From: Bradyrhizobium sp. CCH5-F6
Lineage (GTDB): Bacteria; Pseudomonadota; Alphaproteobacteria; Rhizobiales; Xanthobacteraceae
Direction of reading: 5' to 3'
NCBI RefSeq assembly: GCF_001556045.1
Contig: NZ_LSIC01000022.1
Span: 1-64,000 of the forward strand
DNA length: 64,000 nucleotides
The notes beneath the pieces are model-generated. The model was not told where the DNA came from. It made no database searches and saw only the letters and a list, made by a program, of their open reading frames with translations. Below are positions 52,271-61,491 of this stretch, piece by piece (position 1 is the stretch's first letter; every line of letters starts with the position of its first letter). Made by a program: the position numbers and the translations under genes.

Positions 52271-53470
52271 TCATTTCTTCAGGAGCGGACATTTGGATTC
52301 GGAGACCGGGCGAAACGCGTCCTCGCCCTTCACGGTCTTGATGATGTCCAGATAGTCCCACGGCTCCTTCGATTGCTCGGGCTTCTTCACCTTGGCGAGA
52401 TACATGTCGCGGATGACGCGGCCGTCCTCGCGCAACTTGCCGCCATGGACGAAGATATCCTCGATCGGCAGCTCGCGCATCTTCGCCATCACCTTGGCGG
52501 AATCGTCGGTGCCGGCGGCCTTGATGGCCTTCAGATAATGCAGAACCGAGCCGTAGACGCCGGTCTGGATCATGGTCGGCATCACCTTGGTGCGCTCGTA
52601 GAACTTCTTCGACCAGGCGCGGGTGGCCTCGTCCATGTTCCAGTAGGAGGCCGTGGTCATGTAGGTGCCCTGCGCAGCCTTCAGGCCGATCGCGTGCACG
52701 TCGGTGTCGAACATCAGGAGGCCGACCAGCTTCTGGCCGCCCTGGACCAGGCCGAACTCGCCGGACTGCTTGATGGCGTTGTCCGTGTCCTGGCCGGCAT
52801 TGGCGAAGGCGACCACGTCGGATTTCGAGCTCTGCGCCTGGAGTGCGAAGGAGGAGAAGTCGGCGGTGTTGGTCGGATGTTTCACGCCGCCGAGCACCTT
52901 GCCGCCCATCTCGTTGATGAAGCGCGTCGCGTCCTTCTCGAGCTGCTGGCCGAAGGCGTAGTCCGCGGTGATGAAGTACCAGGACTTGCCGCCTTCCTTG
53001 ATGACGGCCGAGGCCGTCACCTTCGACAGCGCATAGGTGTCGTAGGTGAAATGCATCGTGTTCGGGCTGCACAGCTCGTCCGTCAGCGAGCTCGCGCCGG
53101 GACCCGAGAGCAGGGCGACCTTGCCCCGTTCGCGCACCATGTTGTGCACGGCGATTGCGATGCCTGAATTGGGGATGTCGACGACGGCGTCGACCTTGCC
53201 GTTGTCGAACCAGCCGCGCACGATCTGCACGCCGACGTCGGTCTTCATCTGGTGATCGGCGCTGATGATCTCGATGGGCTTGCCGAGCACGGTCGGCCCG
53301 AACTCCTCCACCGCCATCTTGGCCGCTTCGACCGAGCCCGGCCCGCTGTTGTCGCGGCCCCAGCTCGACAGGTCCGTCAGCACGCCGATCCGCACTGCGT
53401 CGTCGGAGATCTGCGCAGAAGCAGCTGAAGTCATGGCCGCGAGCATGGCGCAGGCCAGAAGCCCTCTCAT
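52271..53470 (-). CDS. Branched-chain-amino-acid-type ABC transporter substrate-binding protein
   Basis: 399 aa. Signal peptide 1-19 (LLACAMLAAMTSAASA), then the type I periplasmic binding fold typical of LivJ/LivK (AVRIGVLTDLSSWGRDNSGP, YDTYALSKVTASAVIKEGGK, VGLLMFDTDVHAIGL). No permease or ATPase gene is adjacent, so it is an orphan that must use a transporter encoded elsewhere. Such proteins in Bradyrhizobium often bind aromatic acids or amides rather than amino acids (inference). Confidence 0.93.
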   Translation of the reverse strand: MRGLLACAMLAAMTSAASAQISDDAVRIGVLTDLSSWGRDNSGPGSVEAAKMAVEEFGPTVLGKPIEIISADHQMKTDVGVQIVRGWFDNGKVDAVVDIPNSGIAIAVHNMVRERGKVALLSGPGASSLTDELCSPNTMHFTYDTYALSKVTASAVIKEGGKSWYFITADYAFGQQLEKDATRFINEMGGKVLGGVKHPTNTADFSSFALQAQSSKSDVVAFANAGQDTDNAIKQSGEFGLVQGGQKLVGLLMFDTDVHAIGLKAAQGTYMTTASYWNMDEATRAWSKKFYERTKVMPTMIQTGVYGSVLHYLKAIKAAGTDDSAKVMAKMRELPIEDIFVHGGKLREDGRVIRDMYLAKVKKPEQSKEPWDYLDIIKTVKGEDAFRPVSESKCPLLKK

Positions 53471-53860
53471 CGTCGTTTCCTCTCTTATTGAGCCGCTGGC
53501 GCGGCGGGCTTGTTCTGGCGGTAAATTAGATACTGACGAATGAGTTTGTCAATGGCGAATTTTGCGGGGGTCGGTTTCGACGATCGCCCGGCGACGCTTG
53601 GCATGTGCGCGCAATTGCCTCAGCACTATCACCGTGAGCGGCTTGTCCTTCGAAGCTTGAGGAGCCAAGGCGGAAGCAAAGCGATCCAGATCTTTCCGCG
53701 GAGGCATTCTGGATTGCTTCGTTGCAAGGGCTCCTCGCAATGACGGCGGTGGCAGTCGTGCGCAAAATCTCGCGCCGTATCGCGCGAGAGCCGACGCCTC
53801 CGCAGGTTGCAACGGCCGCTGCGATTGGCCATGATGCTCAAGGGAATCTTTGGGCAGGGC
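53471..53860. other. Intergenic gap with a dispersed repeat fragment
   Basis: The stretch between the binding-protein start and the transporter start contains GGATTGCTTCGTTGCAAGGG followed by CTCGCAATGACGG near 53711-53745, resembling another common Bradyrhizobium dispersed repeat. Promoters for both divergent genes must lie here. No gene is seen. Confidence 0.5.
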
Positions 53861-55162
53861 ATGACGGCAGCAGTGGGGGCCTCCGCTTCGGCGGAGAAAA
53901 CGACGACGGCGCATGTGGTGTGGGCGAGCGCGCTCGGCACGGCCATCGAGTGGTATGACTTCCTGATCTACGGCACGGCAGCAGCGCTCGTCTTCAACAA
54001 GCTGTTCTTTCCGAGCTTCGATCCCTTCGTCGGCACGCTCGCGGCGTTCTCGACCTATGCGGTCGGCTTCGTGGCCCGGCCGATCGGCGGCGCCATCATC
54101 GGGCATTACGGCGACCGGCTCGGCCGGAAGACCATGCTGGTCGCCACCATGATCGCAATGGGGCTCGGCACCTTCCTGATCGGCTGCCTGCCGACCTACA
54201 GCCAGATCGGCGTCTGGGCTCCAATCCTGCTCGTCATCCTCCGTTTCGTTCAGGGCATTGGGCTCGGGGGCGAGTGGAGCGGTGCGGTCGTGATGGTGGT
54301 CGAGCACGCCGGCAATCGACGCGGCTTCTACGGCAGCCTGGTGCAGGTGGGCTTTCCCGTCGGCGTTGCGGCCTCCACCGGCATCTTCGGCCTGATGACG
54401 AAGCTGCCCGAGGCGGACTTCCTCAGCTGGGGCTGGCGCGTGCCGTTCCTGATCAGCATTCTGCTCGTCGGCATCGGCTTCATCGTGCGACTCAAGCTCG
54501 CGGAGACGCCTCACTTCAAGGAGATCGTCGAACGCAAGGAGGTGCTGGCGCAGCCGGCCCTCGACGTGCTGCGCCGCGACTGGCGCAGCTTTCTGCTGGC
54601 GATCGGCATCACGGTGTCGGAGGTCGGGCTCGCATATCTCCTCACCGTGTTCACGGTGGTCTACGCGACGACAAGGCTCGGTCTGCCGCGGCAGGTGATC
54701 CTGGATGCCGTGGTCTATGCCGCCATCGTCGAATTCGCGACGCTGCCGCTTGCCGGCTGGCTGTCCGACATCTTCGGGCGCAAGGCGCTGTATCTCGCCG
54801 GCGGCATCTTCTCGGTTGCGCTGGCCTTTCCGCTGTTCTGGTTCCTCGACACCAGGGAGCCGGCGCTGATCACGCTCGCGCTCGTCGTCACGATGACACT
54901 GACCCATGCGCTGCTGTTCGGACCGAAGGCCGCGTTCATGCCGGAGCTGTTCCGCACCCAGGTGCGCTACAGCGGTGCTTCGCTCGGCGCCAACGTCGCG
55001 GCGGCGCTGAGCGGCGGCTTCTCGCCGCTGATCGCGACCGCGCTGCTGGCCTGGGCCGGCTCGTACTGGGCGGTGTCGGTCTACATCATCGCGCTGTCGA
55101 TCGTCACGATCATCTCGACGCTGCTGGCGCCGGAGACGGCGCGCGATGCGCTGAGATCCTGA
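53861..55162 (+). CDS. MFS transporter, metabolite:H+ symporter (MHS) family
   Basis: About 433 aa from the ATG at 53861; ATGs at 53831 and 53834 are in frame, so the start is uncertain. Twelve membrane helices. The first contains VVWASALGTAIEWYDFLIYG, diagnostic of the MHS group (ShiA, KgtP, ProP), and GDRLGRKTMLV is the MFS loop 2-3 motif. Substrates of the group are organic acids, osmolytes or aromatic acids. It may serve the catabolic island but is divergent and not linked. Confidence 0.92.
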   Translation: MTAAVGASASAEKTTTAHVVWASALGTAIEWYDFLIYGTAAALVFNKLFFPSFDPFVGTLAAFSTYAVGFVARPIGGAIIGHYGDRLGRKTMLVATMIAMGLGTFLIGCLPTYSQIGVWAPILLVILRFVQGIGLGGEWSGAVVMVVEHAGNRRGFYGSLVQVGFPVGVAASTGIFGLMTKLPEADFLSWGWRVPFLISILLVGIGFIVRLKLAETPHFKEIVERKEVLAQPALDVLRRDWRSFLLAIGITVSEVGLAYLLTVFTVVYATTRLGLPRQVILDAVVYAAIVEFATLPLAGWLSDIFGRKALYLAGGIFSVALAFPLFWFLDTREPALITLALVVTMTLTHALLFGPKAAFMPELFRTQVRYSGASLGANVAAALSGGFSPLIATALLAWAGSYWAVSVYIIALSIVTIISTLLAPETARDALRS

Positions 55163-55223
55163 AGATCAATGCCCGCCGCCAGGGTGGCGGGGCGGGGGCC
55201 TCGAAATTTTTTCAGGCGGGCCT

Positions 55224-55250
55224 CTTGAAACCGATTTCCGGCTTTCTAAG
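55224..55250 (+). promoter_or_regulatory. Candidate RpoH (sigma-32-type) promoter of the hsp20 operon
   Basis: CTTGAAA at 55224-55230 is a good -35 element for alphaproteobacterial RpoH; CTTTCTAAG at 55242-55250 is an imperfect -10. It lies about 135 nt upstream of the first hsp20 start, leaving space for the RNA thermometer leader. Confidence 0.45.
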
Positions 55251-55289
55251 TCGTTTTTCGCCGCGAGAGCGGTGTGCCGGATGCCAGAA

Positions 55290-55386
55290 TCGGGTCCGGC
55301 ACGGGCGCCGGACCGGTCTGCGGACCCCGTCTGAGACCCGGCCTTGCGCTCCTTCGTATCCATCTTGCTCTTTGGAGGACTTGGTT
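55290..55386 (+). promoter_or_regulatory. ROSE-type RNA thermometer before hsp20
   Basis: The 3' end, ATCTTGCTCTTTGGAGGACT, carries the ROSE signature: U-rich UUGCU facing UUGGAGGA so that the Shine-Dalgarno sequence is paired at low temperature. ROSE elements control small heat-shock genes in Bradyrhizobium japonicum (established knowledge). Upstream sequence (GGGTCCGGCACGGGCGCCGG, then ACCGG and CGGACCCCG) can form the additional leader hairpins. The upstream boundary is approximate. Confidence 0.75.
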
Positions 55387-55848
55387 ATGAGGACCAGTTT
55401 CGACTTTGCGCCCCTGTGGCGCTCCACCATCGGCTTCGATCATCTGGCCGACCTCGTCGACAGCACGCTGCGCCAGGCGACCGAGGACAACTATCCCCCC
55501 TACAACATCGAGCGTTCCGGCGAGGACCACTACCGGATCAGCCTTGCCGTGGCGGGCTTCGGCGTCAACGACATCACGGTGACGGCCGAACAGAACGCCC
55601 TGACCATCGAAGGCCGGAAGCCCGAGACCGCCGCGCGCGAATACCTCTACCAGGGCATCGCCGCGCGTCCGTTCCGGCGCGTGTTCAACCTCGCCGACTA
55701 TGTGCAGGTGAAGCAGGCCTCCTTCCAGGACGGGCTCCTGATCATCGACCTCGTCCGCGAGGTTCCGGAAGCCATGAAGCCGCGCCGGATTCCGATCGCG
55801 GGCGGAACACCTGCGGCATCGCAGATCGAGCAGAAGAAGGCTGCCTGA
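55387..55848 (+). CDS. Small heat-shock protein Hsp20 (class A type)
   Basis: 153 aa. N-terminus RTSFDFAPLWRSTIGFDHLA, then the alpha-crystallin domain (NIERSGEDHYRISLAVAGFG, ALTIEGRKP, ASFQDGLLIIDLVREVPE). FDFAPLWRSTIGFD marks the IbpA-like class A of rhizobia. It holds unfolding proteins for refolding by DnaK. Expression is predicted to rise on heating through the upstream ROSE element. Confidence 0.95.
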   Translation: MRTSFDFAPLWRSTIGFDHLADLVDSTLRQATEDNYPPYNIERSGEDHYRISLAVAGFGVNDITVTAEQNALTIEGRKPETAAREYLYQGIAARPFRRVFNLADYVQVKQASFQDGLLIIDLVREVPEAMKPRRIPIAGGTPAASQIEQKKAA

Positions 55849-55923
55849 GGGCTCGATCGATTGAGTGGCGGAACGCGGCGCGCCATGCGCGTCCGCGCTT
55901 CCCGATGCATGGAGGAGAGAACC

Positions 55924-56415
55924 ATGGGTTTTCGTGATCTCATTCCCTGGTCGAGAAACCAGGAGCTTGCGCCGGCGCGCGAGAGTTTCGATCCGTTGCT
56001 GACGCTTCACCGCGAGATGAACCGTCTGTTCGACGACGTATTCCGCGGCTTCGGCACGAACAGCCTGTCGCCGTTGATGGAGGGCCGTTTCGGCTGGCCG
56101 AAGGTCGAGCTCAGCGAGACCGACAAGACGCTGACCGTATCGGCCGAGCTTCCCGGCCTGACCGAAAAGGACGTCCAGGTCGAGATTGCCAATGGCGTGC
56201 TGACGGTCCGCGGCGAGAAGAAGGCAGAGCGCAACGGCGAAGGCAGGTACTTCACCGAGCGCTACTACGGCGCTTTCGAGCGGCAAATCCCGCTGGAGGG
56301 CGTCGAGGAGGACAAGGCCGAGGCGTCGTTCAGGAACGGCGTCCTCACCGTGTCGCTGCCAAAATCGGAGAAGGCACGCGAAGGCGTCAAGCGCATCGCC
56401 ATCAACACGCATTGA
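55924..56415 (+). CDS. Small heat-shock protein Hsp20 (class B type)
   Basis: 163 aa with GGAGGAGAG seven nt upstream. The alpha-crystallin domain (WPKVELSETDKTLTVSAELP, GLTEKDVQVEIANGVLTVRG, AEASFRNGVLTVSLPKSEKA) is typical of the HspC/HspF-like class B, distinct from its neighbour. Two classes of Hsp20 side by side are common in Bradyrhizobium and form separate oligomers. A perfect hairpin follows. Confidence 0.95.
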   Translation: MGFRDLIPWSRNQELAPARESFDPLLTLHREMNRLFDDVFRGFGTNSLSPLMEGRFGWPKVELSETDKTLTVSAELPGLTEKDVQVEIANGVLTVRGEKKAERNGEGRYFTERYYGAFERQIPLEGVEEDKAEASFRNGVLTVSLPKSEKAREGVKRIAINTH

Positions 56416-56423
56416 TGTCAAGC

Positions 56424-56452
56424 GGGACGGCGGCGATTGGCGCCGCCGTCCC
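56424..56452 (+). terminator. Hairpin after the second hsp20 gene
   Basis: GGGACGGCGGCG (56424-56435) pairs perfectly with CGCCGCCGTCCC (56441-56452) around a five-base loop, 9 bp after the stop. No T-run follows; partial terminator or RNA stabiliser. Confidence 0.65.
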
Positions 56453-56502
56453 ATCGTCAACAAGCCCGTCCCCCCGGAAAGGAGCATGAGGGAGACACAC
56501 CG

Positions 56503-56838
56503 ATGACCAACGTGAATATCGATCCCGGCGGCCTCAACCCGCTGTTTCACCCCGCGGCCCACTACGACTCGCCAGCCGACGTTCTCAATGCGCAGGAGCT
56601 CTCTTCGCCGGAGAAGCGCATCATCCTGTCGTCCTGGGCCTCCGACATGTACGCGGTCGAATCCTGTCCCGCCTTGCGCGAGATTCCCGGCATGAGCCAC
56701 ACGGTCCGGCTCGTCGATATCCTGGCCGCCTTGCGCAAGCTCGACGGCGACAATGACAATGACGACCCGCCGCGGGGCGGCGGCGTGCCGATGCGGCTGC
56801 GGCGGCCATGGGCCGCCGCAGAGAGGCGGGCCGCATGA
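56503..56838 (+). CDS. Small conserved hypothetical protein of the heat-shock operon
   Basis: 111 aa from the ATG at 56503, with GGAAAGGAG in the leader. It begins VNIDPGGLNPLFHPAAHYDS and has a helical core (LNAQELSSPEKRIILSSWAS, DMYAVESCPALREIPG), then an acidic DNDNDD patch and a basic tail. I do not recognise a named domain; similar proteins occur beside hsp20 genes in Bradyrhizobium (memory). Its stop overlaps the next small ORF by four bases. Confidence 0.75.
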   Translation: MTNVNIDPGGLNPLFHPAAHYDSPADVLNAQELSSPEKRIILSSWASDMYAVESCPALREIPGMSHTVRLVDILAALRKLDGDNDNDDPPRGGGVPMRLRRPWAAAERRAA

Positions 56839-56951
56839 TGTTCACGCCCACCGTGCTCGGACTCGTGCTGCTCGGCCAATCCCTGGCCGCCTGGGCCGTT
56901 CCGTTTCTGGCCCTGCAGGGCTGGATCGTCGCCCCACGCGACGAAGGCTGA
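56835..56951 (+). CDS. 38-aa single-helix membrane peptide
   Basis: ATG at 56835 in an ATGA overlap with the preceding gene; 38 codons encoding one hydrophobic helix (VLGLVLLGQSLAAWAVPFLA) and a short charged tail ending PRDEG. The composition is that of a membrane anchor rather than random translation, and the coupling supports a real gene. Function unknown; located between Hsp20 genes and a DegP protease, so a stress role is possible (inference). Confidence 0.6.
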   Translation: MMFTPTVLGLVLLGQSLAAWAVPFLALQGWIVAPRDEG

Positions 56952-56999
56952 CGCCACGAAGGCCTCGACTATCCACACAACACAAAGCGGCAGGTGACG

Positions 57000-58109
<1,110 letters not shown>

Positions 58110-58310
58110 GTCTATCGCGCCGGCAAGGGTTCGAAACTCCTGAAAGCACGGCCGGAATCAGGGGCGTTCGCTCAGCACGTCTCGCGCTGGTTGTCTGGCA
58201 TGAAACGGGGTGCCCGAGTTCCATATGGCGATTGCCTCTTGTTGGCCGGCAAGCGAACGTCGTCACGCCATATTTCGGCGGGAGTGATCTGCCGAGAGGG
58301 AGGCGCTCCG

Positions 58311-58691
58311 ATGACCAAGGCTCTGATCACCGCTATTGCAATCCTGGCCTGTGTGCCGGCGAGCGCGATTGCGCAGGAGCGTGCGGGCGATGCAGCGCTC
58401 GGTGCTCTATCCGGTGCCGTCGTGCTGGGCCCGGTCGGTGCGGTCGCCGGAGCTCTGGTTGGCTACACCGCCGGACCTTCCATCGCCCGATCCTGGGGCC
58501 TGAGAGGTTCTCGGCCGGCAACACACCGGCCGCCGCCAAGCCGCACGGTCGCGACCCGCGCTGCACCGCGCACGCGCGAGGCGATGAATGCCAACGGCCA
58601 GATGCGAGCTGCTGGCAGTCCGCCGCCGGTTCAAGCCGCGCCTGCCATGCCGGCGCAACCCCCGGCACCGCCCGTTCAGGGATTCGACTAA
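58311..58691 (+). CDS. Small exported protein with glycine-zipper segment
   Basis: 126 aa from the ATG at 58311 (GAGGGAGG 12 nt upstream). Signal peptide about 1-20 (LITAIAILACVPASAIAQ). Residues about 25-55 are a Gly/Ala-rich membrane-like stretch (ALGALSGAVVLGPVGAVAGA, LVGYTAGPSIA). The remainder is Pro/Ala/Arg-rich and disordered. No named family is recognised; such proteins are common in rhizobia. Confidence 0.75.
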   Translation: MTKALITAIAILACVPASAIAQERAGDAALGALSGAVVLGPVGAVAGALVGYTAGPSIARSWGLRGSRPATHRPPPSRTVATRAAPRTREAMNANGQMRAAGSPPPVQAAPAMPAQPPAPPVQGFD

Positions 58692-58756
58692 GGCCGAAAC
58701 TTCAAGCCGAAGCCTTCGGGCGCAGCCGATCGAACGGACGTGGCTTGCGCCCTGGT

Positions 58757-59608
58757 CTAGGGCTGGCCGAGAATCTTCTTCGCGGCGCGAAGATGCGGCT
58801 TATCGATCATCTGGCCATCGAGGCGCAGCGTGCCGGAATCGGGATTGCTCGCGAACGCCGCGATCACCTTCTCCGCCCATTTGCGCTCGGTGTCGGTCGG
58901 CTCGAAGGCCGCGTTGACGACGTCGACGTGCTTGGGATGGATCAGCGCCTTTGCGGAGAAGCCGTCGCGCCGTGCCGCGCGCGTCTCGGCTTCGAGGCCC
59001 GCGAGGTTGTCGATGTCGGTGTAGACCGTGTCGATCGGCGCGACCTCGGCCGCCGCCGCGGCCATCAGGCAGAGATCGCGCGCCAGCCGATAGGGGCTGT
59101 GAAACACGCCGCCGCTTGCTTTCTCGGTTGCGCCGAGCGAGGCGGAGAGATCCTCCGCGCCCCACATCAGGCCGGCAAGGCGAGGGGAGCAGCCCTTGTA
59201 GCTGCCGAGCCCGAAGATCGAGCCGGCGGTCTCCGTCGCGACGCAGACGATGCGCGTCGTGCCGATCGCGATGCCGGCCGCTGCTTCCAGGGCTTCGAGC
59301 CAGGTCGCGACCTGCCGCACGTCGTCGCCGCCCTGCGATTTCGGCAGCACGATGCCGTCGGGCCTGCCCGGCATCACCGCGGCGAGATCGGCCAGTGTCA
59401 TGCCGGTGTCGAGCGCGTTGACGCGGACATAGAGCTGATGTGGCTTGCTGCGGCCTTTCAACATCGCAAGCGTCAGCCCGCGCGCCTCAGCTTTCTTCTC
59501 GGTGACGACGGAATCCTCGAGATCGATGATCAGCGCGTCGGCCTTGCCTTCGCTCGCCTTTTCGAATTTGCGCGGGGAATCGCCCGGCACGAACAGCATC
59601 GAACGCAT
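58757..59608 (-). CDS. HpcH/HpaI- (CitE-) type CoA ester lyase
   Basis: 283 aa from the ATG at 59608 (RSMLFVPGDSPRKFEKASEG). ALIIDLEDSVVTEKK, YVRVNALDT and CVATETAGSIFGLGSYKG are the metal- and substrate-binding motifs of CitE-like lyases (malyl-, methylmalyl- or citramalyl-CoA lyases). It overlaps the MaoC-type gene by one base; a lyase-hydratase pair suggests breakdown of a branched dicarboxyl-CoA such as mesaconyl- or itaconyl-CoA (inference). Confidence 0.93.
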   Translation of the reverse strand: MRSMLFVPGDSPRKFEKASEGKADALIIDLEDSVVTEKKAEARGLTLAMLKGRSKPHQLYVRVNALDTGMTLADLAAVMPGRPDGIVLPKSQGGDDVRQVATWLEALEAAAGIAIGTTRIVCVATETAGSIFGLGSYKGCSPRLAGLMWGAEDLSASLGATEKASGGVFHSPYRLARDLCLMAAAAAEVAPIDTVYTDIDNLAGLEAETRAARRDGFSAKALIHPKHVDVVNAAFEPTDTERKWAEKVIAAFASNPDSGTLRLDGQMIDKPHLRAAKKILGQP

Positions 59609-60060
59609 CAGACCGGCCTCTTGTGCATCATCGCCATGCGGCGGCATTTGCCGACGATCTCGTCGTTCTGGTTCAAGGCATGGTGCTCGAACTCGACGAT
59701 GCCGGCCTTGGGCCGCGATTTGGAGTCCCGCACCGAGAGCACCTTTGTCGTGGCCCGCAACGTGTCGCCATGGAAGACCGGCTTAGGAAAGGTGACGTCG
59801 GTCATGCCGAGATTGGCGACGGTGGTCCCCAGAGTCGTATCATAGACCGTCATGCCGATCATGATGCCGAGGGTGTAAAGGCTGTTGAAAATGCGCTGGC
59901 CGAATTCGGTCTTCTCGGCGAAATGCGCGTCGATGTGCAGCGGCTGCGGATTGAGCGTCAGCAGGCTGAACATGGTGTTGTCCATTTCCGTGACCGTCCG
60001 GGTCAGCGGATGCCTGAACTCCTGGCCCACGGAAAAGTCTTCGAAATAAAGCCCGGCCAT
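59608..60060 (-). CDS. MaoC-type hydratase
   Basis: 150 aa from the ATG at 60060 (AGLYFEDFSVGQEFRHPLTR). The hot-dog fold with the MaoC hydratase motif is present: NTMFSLLTLNPQPLHIDAHF supplies the Asp/His pair. VFHGDTLRATTKVLS is also typical. It is translationally linked to the CitE-like lyase. The substrate is an enoyl- or mesaconyl-type CoA; which one cannot be read from sequence. Confidence 0.92.
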   Translation of the reverse strand: MAGLYFEDFSVGQEFRHPLTRTVTEMDNTMFSLLTLNPQPLHIDAHFAEKTEFGQRIFNSLYTLGIMIGMTVYDTTLGTTVANLGMTDVTFPKPVFHGDTLRATTKVLSVRDSKSRPKAGIVEFEHHALNQNDEIVGKCRRMAMMHKRPV

Positions 60061-60292
60061 CGCGGTTTCCTCCCTGCGAAATAACGGCGCGCTCGCACCG
60101 TCGCGCCGCATGACCCCATGCATGGTAGACACAGTTGATCGACAAATTCACGTATCTGTACCCGGTTTTTCAAGTTAAAGAACGCAAGTGAGGGAACGTC
60201 CGGGCGCAGTCATCGGCCACGGCCTTGGAATGGGAAACGCGAAGAGCAGGGAGATTGCGTGAATCGCGGCTCCCGACAAGGAGACCGGGAAC

Positions 60293-61459
60293 ATGGATTT
60301 CGCGCTCACGGATCAGCAGGAAGCCATTCGCGACGCCATCGCGAAGATCTGCGAGGGCTTTCCAGACGCATACTGGCTGAAGAAGGATCACGACGGCGGC
60401 TTCCCGCACGACTTCCACAAGGCGCTGGCGGACGCCGGCTGGCTCGGTATCTGCGTGCCGGAAGAATATGGCGGCTCCGGGCTCGGCATCACCGAAGCCG
60501 CGGTCATGATGCGAACCATCGCGGAGTCGGGGGCCGGCATGTCCGGCGCCTCCGCGGTGCACATCAACGTGTTCGGCCTCAATCCCGTCGTCGTGTTCGG
60601 CACGGAAGAACAGCGCAGGCGCATGCTGCCGCCGATGGTCGAAGGCCGTGAGAAGGCGTGCTTCGCCGTCACCGAGCCCAACACCGGTCTCAACACCACG
60701 CAGCTCAAGACCCGCGCGGTCGCCAAGAACGACCGTTACATCGTCAACGGCCAGAAGGTGTGGATCTCGACCGCGCAGGTCGCGCACAAGATCCTGCTGC
60801 TGGCGCGCACCACGCCGCTGGAAGAGGTGCGCTCGCCCACCCACGGCCTCAGCCTGTTCTACACCGATTTCGACCGCAACAGGATCAAGGTCCACGAGAT
60901 CGAGAAGATGGGCCGTAAGATCGTCGACTCCAACGAGCTGTTCTTCGAGGATTTCGAGATCCCGATGGAGGACCGTATCGGCGAGGAAGGGAAGGGCTTC
61001 GAGTACATCCTCGAAGGCATGAACCCCGAGCGCATCCTGATTGCCGCGGAGGCGGTCGGTCTCGGCAAGCTGGCGCTGTCGCGTGCGACCGAATACGCCA
61101 AGACCCGCGTCGTGTTCAACCGGCCCATCGGCAAGAACCAGGGCATCCAGCATCCGCTCGCAGTGAACTGGGTCGAGCTCGAGGCCGCTTGGCTGATGGT
61201 GATGTCGGCGGCCTGGCAATACGACAAGGGCATGCCGTGCGGCGCCGCGGCCAATGCCGCGAAATATCTCGCAGGCGAGGCGGGCTTCTCGGCCTGCGAG
61301 CAGGCGGTGATGACGCATGGCGGCTTCGGCTATGCCAAGGAATTCCACGTCGAGCGCTATCTGCGCGAAGTGCTGATCCCGCGCATCGCGCCGGTCAGTC
61401 CGCAACTCGCGCTCAGCTTCATCGCGGAAAAGGTGCTGGGGCTCGCAAAGTCGTACTGA
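60293..61459 (+). CDS. Acyl-CoA dehydrogenase
   Basis: 388 aa, start ATG 60293. All three domains are visible: helical N-terminus (DFALTDQQEAIRDAIAKICE), middle FAD/substrate domain (CFAVTEPNTGLNTTQLKTRA), and C-terminal helical domain (NRPIGKNQGIQHPLA, AVMTHGGFGYAKEFHVERYL). It oxidises an acyl-CoA and passes electrons to ETF. Divergent from the MaoC-lyase pair; the shared upstream region may coordinate them. Confidence 0.96.
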   Translation: MDFALTDQQEAIRDAIAKICEGFPDAYWLKKDHDGGFPHDFHKALADAGWLGICVPEEYGGSGLGITEAAVMMRTIAESGAGMSGASAVHINVFGLNPVVVFGTEEQRRRMLPPMVEGREKACFAVTEPNTGLNTTQLKTRAVAKNDRYIVNGQKVWISTAQVAHKILLLARTTPLEEVRSPTHGLSLFYTDFDRNRIKVHEIEKMGRKIVDSNELFFEDFEIPMEDRIGEEGKGFEYILEGMNPERILIAAEAVGLGKLALSRATEYAKTRVVFNRPIGKNQGIQHPLAVNWVELEAAWLMVMSAAWQYDKGMPCGAAANAAKYLAGEAGFSACEQAVMTHGGFGYAKEFHVERYLREVLIPRIAPVSPQLALSFIAEKVLGLAKSY

Positions 61460-61491
61460 GCGAGTCTTGTGTCCCAAATCAAAGAGGCCGC

